Source: an uncultured Paracoccaceae bacterium (lineage in GTDB: Bacteria > Pseudomonadota > Alphaproteobacteria > Rhodobacterales > Rhodobacteraceae). From it: a stretch of 64,000 bases of DNA. Below are positions 60,120 to 64,000 of this stretch, piece by piece (the stretch's first letter is position 1; each line of letters begins with the position of its first letter). Both the position numbers and the translations under genes were made by a program. The notes below the pieces were generated by a model, which was not told where the DNA came from, did no database searches, and saw nothing but the letters and a program-made list of their open reading frames with translations. Location of the stretch: contig CANMPL010000004.1 in NCBI GenBank assembly GCA_947499715.1, forward strand, positions 62,001 to 126,000, read 5' to 3'.

Positions 60120-61631
60120 ATGGACCTTTTCGAAGACGACGCCCCCAAGGGCAATGCGCCAGAGTTTACCGTCTCGGAACTGACCGGGTCGATCAAGAAA
60201 ACCCTCGAAGGGTCCTTTGGCCGCGTGCGTGTGCGGGGCGAGGTCGGGCGCGTCATGATCGCCCGCTCTGGCCATATCTACTATGACATCAAGGATGACC
60301 GGAACGTCATTTCCTGCACCACCTGGAAAGGGCAGGTCCCCGGTTTGGGCGTCACCCCCGAAGAGGGGCTAGAGGTCATCGTGACCGGCAAGCTTTCGAC
60401 CTTTGGGCCGCAGTCGCGCTATAATATCAACGTCGACAGCATAGAGGTCGCAGGTGCCGGTGCGCTGATGGCGATGCTGGAAAAGCGCAAGGCGCAGCTG
60501 GCGGCAGAGGGGCTGTTTGCCCCCGAACGCAAGCAGCCGATCCCCTATCTGCCTCAGGTGATTGGCGTTGTGACCTCGCCCAGTGGTGCGGTCATTCGTG
60601 ACATTCTGCACCGGTTGCGTGACCGTTTCCCGCGCAAGGTTTTGGTCTGGCCGGTGGCCGTGCAAGGCAACAATTGCGCCCCCGAAGTGGCTGCGGCAAT
60701 CAATGGTTTCAATGCCTTAACGCCCGGAGGAGCCTTGCCGCGGCCTGACCTGCTGATCGTCGCACGCGGGGGCGGGTCGATCGAGGATCTCTGGGGTTTC
60801 AACGAAGAAATCGTGGCCCGTGCGGTGGCCGCATCTGATATCCCGCTGATCTCGGCTGTTGGGCATGAAACCGACACCACGCTGATCGACTTTGTCAGCG
60901 ATATGCGCGCGCCGACACCCACCGCGGCGGCAGAAATGGCCGTGCCGGTGCGGATGGAACTGCTGGCCTGGGTCGAAGAACAGGGCGCGCGGCTGCACCG
61001 GTCACTGGGCGCATCGGTCGATCGGCGCAAACAGCGGGTCCGTGATCTGGGCCGCGCCTTGCCGCGCAAAGAGACGCTGATCAACGCACCGCAACAACGT
61101 CTGGATCTTTGGGCAGAGCGTCTGCCTGCTGCCCTGCGCACCGTGACGGGGCGCAAGCGGGTCAAGCTTGCCGATGCTGCCCTGCGTCCGGGTGTCCTGC
61201 AACGCGGGATTGTGACGCAGCGCGACAAGCTGCGCAGCCTTGCCGACCGGCTTGATCCGGCCTTGCAGCGACGCGTCGCCCGCGCGCATGAGGCGCTGGA
61301 CCGGCACAAGCTGCGCGCCCCAGACACCAGCCGCAGCCAGGAACAATGCGCCACGCTTTTGCGCCGCCTCTCGGATCGGGCCAATCGCCAGCAAGAACAA
61401 CGGGTGGCGCGGCTTGATGCGCTTGACCGCCTGCGTGAAACGCTTGGCTACAAGGAAACGCTTAAACGCGGCTATGCGGTGGTGCGCGGCGACGGCGATG
61501 TGGTGACCTCTGTTGCGGCGGCAAAGGGCGCCAAGGCGCTCGAGATTGAATTTGCCGACGGGCGGCTGCCTTTGGCGGGCAAATCGAAAGCCACCAAACC
61601 CGACCCCAAGGACCAAGGCAGCCTGTTCTAG
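60120..61631 (+). CDS. xseA: Exodeoxyribonuclease VII large subunit
   Basis: XseA with XseB degrades single-stranded DNA. The start at 60120 (MDLFEDDAPK) gives 503 residues; the track start at 59676 is a non-homologous extension across purD antisense. The N-terminal OB domain (VRVRGEVGRVMIARSGHIYYDIKDDRNVISCTTWKG) and catalytic core (VARGGGSIEDLWGFNEE, SAVGHETDTTLIDFVSD) are clear. The C-terminal long helical region is basic and coiled-coil-like. xseB is not in the window. Confidence 0.95.
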   Translation: MDLFEDDAPKGNAPEFTVSELTGSIKKTLEGSFGRVRVRGEVGRVMIARSGHIYYDIKDDRNVISCTTWKGQVPGLGVTPEEGLEVIVTGKLSTFGPQSRYNINVDSIEVAGAGALMAMLEKRKAQLAAEGLFAPERKQPIPYLPQVIGVVTSPSGAVIRDILHRLRDRFPRKVLVWPVAVQGNNCAPEVAAAINGFNALTPGGALPRPDLLIVARGGGSIEDLWGFNEEIVARAVAASDIPLISAVGHETDTTLIDFVSDMRAPTPTAAAEMAVPVRMELLAWVEEQGARLHRSLGASVDRRKQRVRDLGRALPRKETLINAPQQRLDLWAERLPAALRTVTGRKRVKLADAALRPGVLQRGIVTQRDKLRSLADRLDPALQRRVARAHEALDRHKLRAPDTSRSQEQCATLLRRLSDRANRQQEQRVARLDALDRLRETLGYKETLKRGYAVVRGDGDVVTSVAAAKGAKALEIEFADGRLPLAGKSKATKPDPKDQGSLF

Positions 61632-62017
61632 GAAAACAGATCGCCGCAGATCAACGGGACAGGGTTTTCAACCGCCTCGAACAGAACCGTGGTATCGGGC
61701 TGAGTCGCAAACTCAGCCCGGATGCCACCCTCGGTGCGGAAGACATCCCAGCATTTCGGCTCGGGGTCGTTTTCGTAAAGAAAACAAATGTTTGTATCGT
61801 CTTCATACCAAATGCCATCGGTGCAGGTGCCATCCAGTCGTGACCAGATCACCCGGCGGTCGGGCAGATACTGCTCGACCCCGAAAATGCGGCCATCAGG
61901 CAACCCAAAGGTCAGGGTGCGGCCCGTGGCGTAGTCATCAAATGCCGCGCCCGTCATCGGGGTTTCGGCCCCAACAGGCGCGGCCAAGACTGCCAAAATC
62001 AGGCTCAGGCGGACCAT
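61628..62017 (-). CDS. Secreted protein of unknown function
   Basis: A 129-residue protein with a signal peptide (MVRLSLILAVLAAPVGAETP, cleavage near residue 17). The mature part contains CTDGIWYEDDTNICFLYENDPEPKCWDV with three cysteines and two more near the end, so disulfides are likely. It resembles conserved Rhodobacteraceae hypothetical proteins. Its stop overlaps that of xseA by 4 nt, and its start overlaps the end of the hydroxylase gene by 13 nt. Confidence 0.72.
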   Translation of the reverse strand: MVRLSLILAVLAAPVGAETPMTGAAFDDYATGRTLTFGLPDGRIFGVEQYLPDRRVIWSRLDGTCTDGIWYEDDTNICFLYENDPEPKCWDVFRTEGGIRAEFATQPDTTVLFEAVENPVPLICGDLFS

Positions 62018-63015
62018 CGCGCCACCCTTGGGTCCATCACTCGCCGCCAGAGCGGCGGCACCAGCGCCACTGTCGCCATCACTGGAATCGCGCGCGGCAG
62101 GGTCGGGCCACCATCGGGCAGCGTCAGCGCCGGAAAGGCGCGCGTCGGATGGGCATGATGGTCAGAATGACGCGGCGCATTCAACATCATCGCAGAGGAA
62201 TACCAATGCGGGCTGTTCCAGCTATGGGCATCGCCCACAGGCTCTGGCTTGCCATCCGGGCGCACATCCCGCGTCAGGCCATAATGCTGCACATAATCCG
62301 AAAGCAAAAGCTGCACCTGCGCCAGCGCTGCAACCAGCACAAACGCTACAACGCCGCGCAAACCACCGATCAGCGCGGCCATCACCAGCATCAGCAAAGC
62401 TCCTCCAAGATAGACGACATAAGGATGGTGCAACGCCCCGCGTCCCACCCGTTCCAACCGCGCTTTTTCAGCGCTAAAGCCTGCGCGGAATGACCCCGAC
62501 CATGCCCGCATGGCATAGCGATAAAATCCTTCGCCGCGGCGGGCGGTATTGGGATCGCGCGCCGTTGCCACATGGCGGTGATGCACCAGCACATGCGCCG
62601 AGGTATGATGCCCAAACAGCAATGAAATATAGACCCACATGCCCAATCGGTGCAGATGGCGGCCGCCCTTGTGGATCAGCTCATGCGCGTTGGCATTACT
62701 GACCTGTCCAAAATAAAGCCCCGCTGCATACCAGATCCCGGCCTGCGCCAGCAGCCCCACGTCAGGCTGCGACAGCCCCCAGATCACCACCGCCAACAGC
62801 GCAAAATGCGCCACCGCCAGCACCACCGACAGCGCCTCGGCTGCGGGAAATTCCTGATCCGGCAGCGCGGGCGAGGTCCGCTGCACAAGATGATCCAACC
62901 CCGCCACAAGGGCCGTCATCACAAGCAATGCCACCACAACCCAGATGCCGCCCATCACAGCAGCCGCCGCAATCGCGGCGATGGGCAATAACGTGGCAAT
63001 GGCAAAGAACAGCAT
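62005..63015 (-). CDS. alkB: AlkB-type alkane 1-monooxygenase (integral-membrane di-iron hydroxylase)
   Basis: The start at 63015 (MLFFAIATLLP) gives 336 residues; the track start at 63141 adds 42 residues that do not look like part of it. Membrane helices alternate with the histidine boxes for the di-iron centre: HELIHK at residue 111, HVLVHHRHVAT near residue 140 and NAPRHSDHHAHPTR near residue 280. The conserved NYxEHYG region reads DYVQHYGL, with Gln in place of Glu. It likely hydroxylates alkanes or fatty-acid-like chains. No rubredoxin gene is adjacent. Confidence 0.85.
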   Translation of the reverse strand: MLFFAIATLLPIAAIAAAAVMGGIWVVVALLVMTALVAGLDHLVQRTSPALPDQEFPAAEALSVVLAVAHFALLAVVIWGLSQPDVGLLAQAGIWYAAGLYFGQVSNANAHELIHKGGRHLHRLGMWVYISLLFGHHTSAHVLVHHRHVATARDPNTARRGEGFYRYAMRAWSGSFRAGFSAEKARLERVGRGALHHPYVVYLGGALLMLVMAALIGGLRGVVAFVLVAALAQVQLLLSDYVQHYGLTRDVRPDGKPEPVGDAHSWNSPHWYSSAMMLNAPRHSDHHAHPTRAFPALTLPDGGPTLPRAIPVMATVALVPPLWRRVMDPRVARWSA

Positions 63016-63186
63016 CAGCGACCTATGAACAACGAAAGTGGCTATAACATGAAGATTTCGCGCGGTCAGCCCGACGATGCGCCGCAGTCTGCGCGCCGCT
63101 GCGCATGTAATGTGCGTCATGTCGCATTTGAGACTCCACAAGACTGCCGCGATGTCTATGTTCGGCGCAAATACGAAAGGGACGTT

Positions 63187-64000
63187 ATGGCGCTGGATGA
63201 ACGCAAGGGTGTCTGGAAATCAGGCAAGGGCAAGGGACGGCACACGCCAAAGGGCCGTCAGCTTGATGACGCAGCCTGGGAAGAGGTCCGTCGCCTTCTG
63301 GGCGACCGGCCCCGCAACCGTGACCTGTTGATCGAATTTTTGCATTTGATCCAAGACACTTACGGCTGCCTCTCTGCCGCGCATTTGCGTGCCTTGGCCG
63401 AAGAAATGCGCATGGCGCAGGCCGAAATCTACGAGGTCGCGACCTTCTACGCCCACTTCGACGTGGTGAAAGAGGGCGAGCCAAAGCCCCCCGCGCTGAC
63501 GATCCGCGTCTGCGACAGCCTCTCGTGCGAATTGGCCGGTGCGCAGGCGCTCAAATCAGCGCTGGAAGACGGGCTTGACCCGTCAGAGGTCCGCGTGCTG
63601 CGCGCGCCCTGCATGGGCCGTTGCGACACCGCCCCGGTGCTGGAACTGGGACACGCCCATATCGATCACGCCACCCCCGAAAAGGTAAACGCCGCCATCG
63701 CCGCCGGTGACACCCACGCCCATATCCCCGACTATCAAGACCTCAGCGCCTACCGCGCCGACGGCGGATACGCCAAACTCGCGGACCTCAAACAGGGCGG
63801 CGATTGGGAAGCTGTGCAAGACATCGTGCTGTCGTCGGGCCTGCGCGGCCTTGGTGGCGCGGGTTTCCCCTCTGGCAAGAAATGGGGCTTCGTGCGCGCC
63901 AACCCCGGCCCACGCTACATGGCCGTCAACGGCGACGAGGGCGAGCCCGGCACATTCAAGGACCGCTACTATCTTGAACGCGTCCCGCACCTCTTCCTTG
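63187..64000 (+). CDS. fdsB: NAD-dependent formate dehydrogenase, NuoE-NuoF fusion subunit (5' part)
   Basis: The frame runs off the window, so only the first 271 residues are seen. The N-terminal 150 residues are a NuoE-like 2Fe-2S domain with Cys109, Cys114, Cys142 and Cys146 (VCDSLSCELA, CMGRCDT). From about residue 190 the sequence becomes NuoF-like, with the NAD-binding SSGLRGLGGAGFPSGKKW and the FMN-binding NGDEGEPGTFKDR. In known FdsGBA enzymes these are separate proteins; here they are fused. The gene oxidises formate to CO2 with NAD. Start ATG at 63187. Confidence 0.85.
   Translation, partial: MALDERKGVWKSGKGKGRHTPKGRQLDDAAWEEVRRLLGDRPRNRDLLIEFLHLIQDTYGCLSAAHLRALAEEMRMAQAEIYEVATFYAHFDVVKEGEPKPPALTIRVCDSLSCELAGAQALKSALEDGLDPSEVRVLRAPCMGRCDTAPVLELGHAHIDHATPEKVNAAIAAGDTHAHIPDYQDLSAYRADGGYAKLADLKQGGDWEAVQDIVLSSGLRGLGGAGFPSGKKWGFVRANPGPRYMAVNGDEGEPGTFKDRYYLERVPHLFL

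Noticed and set aside
1-64000. CRISPR array, insertion sequence or prophage
   Set aside because: No regular spaced repeats, transposase, integrase or phage structural gene was found in any frame.

Overview
The window is a high-GC, gene-dense piece of chromosome from an alphaproteobacterium, most likely a marine Rhodobacterales (Roseobacter group) species. The evidence is the gene content and order: recJ-glpX-hom, soxBDAG, dnaG-rpoD, nrdR-ribD, the ribE-ribB-ribH-nusB block, a Suv3-like helicase followed by an S4 protein, fdxA and carD, and purD next to xseA. Other alphaproteobacterial signs are a tRNA-His without an encoded G-1 and with A73, and a RibB carrying a degenerate RibA-like tail. 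I see no transposase, integrase, phage gene or CRISPR array. It reads as core chromosome with a few accessory insertions.

Layout. 1-3.6 kb (minus): recJ (cut by the window edge), glpX, hom and a small lipoprotein. 3.7-5.9 kb (plus): an autoregulated-looking TetR regulator, a 3-hydroxyisobutyrate-dehydrogenase-like enzyme and a small membrane protein. 5.9-8.6 kb (minus): three overlapping TadE/TadG-like genes. 9-11 kb: glutamate dehydrogenase with a clear terminator, then a YcxB-like membrane protein. 11.1-16.1 kb: heterotetrameric sarcosine oxidase soxB-D-A-G. 16.2-21 kb: dnaG, rpoD, a HlyU-like protein and a YjbQ-like protein. 21.2-30.8 kb: nrdR-ribD, then an inverted capsule export/synthesis trio (kpsS-kpsD-kpsC), then ribE, an unknown gene, ribB, ribH and nusB; the capsule genes split the riboflavin genes. 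31.3-32.8 kb: a candidate 6S RNA, a small membrane ORF, an MmcB-like repair protein, a DUF6324-like protein and tRNA-His. 32.8-40.7 kb: a tripartite tricarboxylate transporter (tctCBA) with an AtuA/DUF4387 pair on the minus strand, divergent from a response regulator, a histidine kinase and an orphan periplasmic binding protein. 40.7-47.1 kb: an RluD-like enzyme, rpoH with a sigma-32-type promoter, an ankyrin protein, a Gfo/Idh/MocA oxidoreductase and small genes. 47.1-53.8 kb (minus): pepF-like peptidase, an amidohydrolase, an ATP-dependent DNA ligase with its partner exonuclease, a lysophospholipase-like hydrolase and an SCP2 protein. 53.9-58.7 kb (plus): a TPR protein, Suv3-like helicase, S4 protein, fdxA and carD. 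58.8-64 kb: purD, xseA, a secreted protein, an AlkB-type hydroxylase, and the start of a NuoE-NuoF fusion of an NAD-dependent formate dehydrogenase.

How the genes fit together. Metabolic themes are riboflavin synthesis (ribD, E, B, H present; a true GTP cyclohydrolase II must lie elsewhere), one-carbon/methylamine-type oxidation (sarcosine oxidase, formate dehydrogenase), and regulated uptake of an unknown organic acid by the Tct locus. The information-processing genes are dnaG, rpoD, rpoH, nusB, nrdR, carD, recJ, xseA, the ligase/exonuclease pair and mmcB.

Beyond genes, two families of short intergenic repeats recur in the window: a 21-bp palindrome built on TTTTCGNCGAAAA, and a GGATATTTTTGGCCAAAAGAAG element. 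There are also two arrays of TGTGCAT/ATGCACA heptamers and a tight cluster of four GANTC methylation sites before rpoD.
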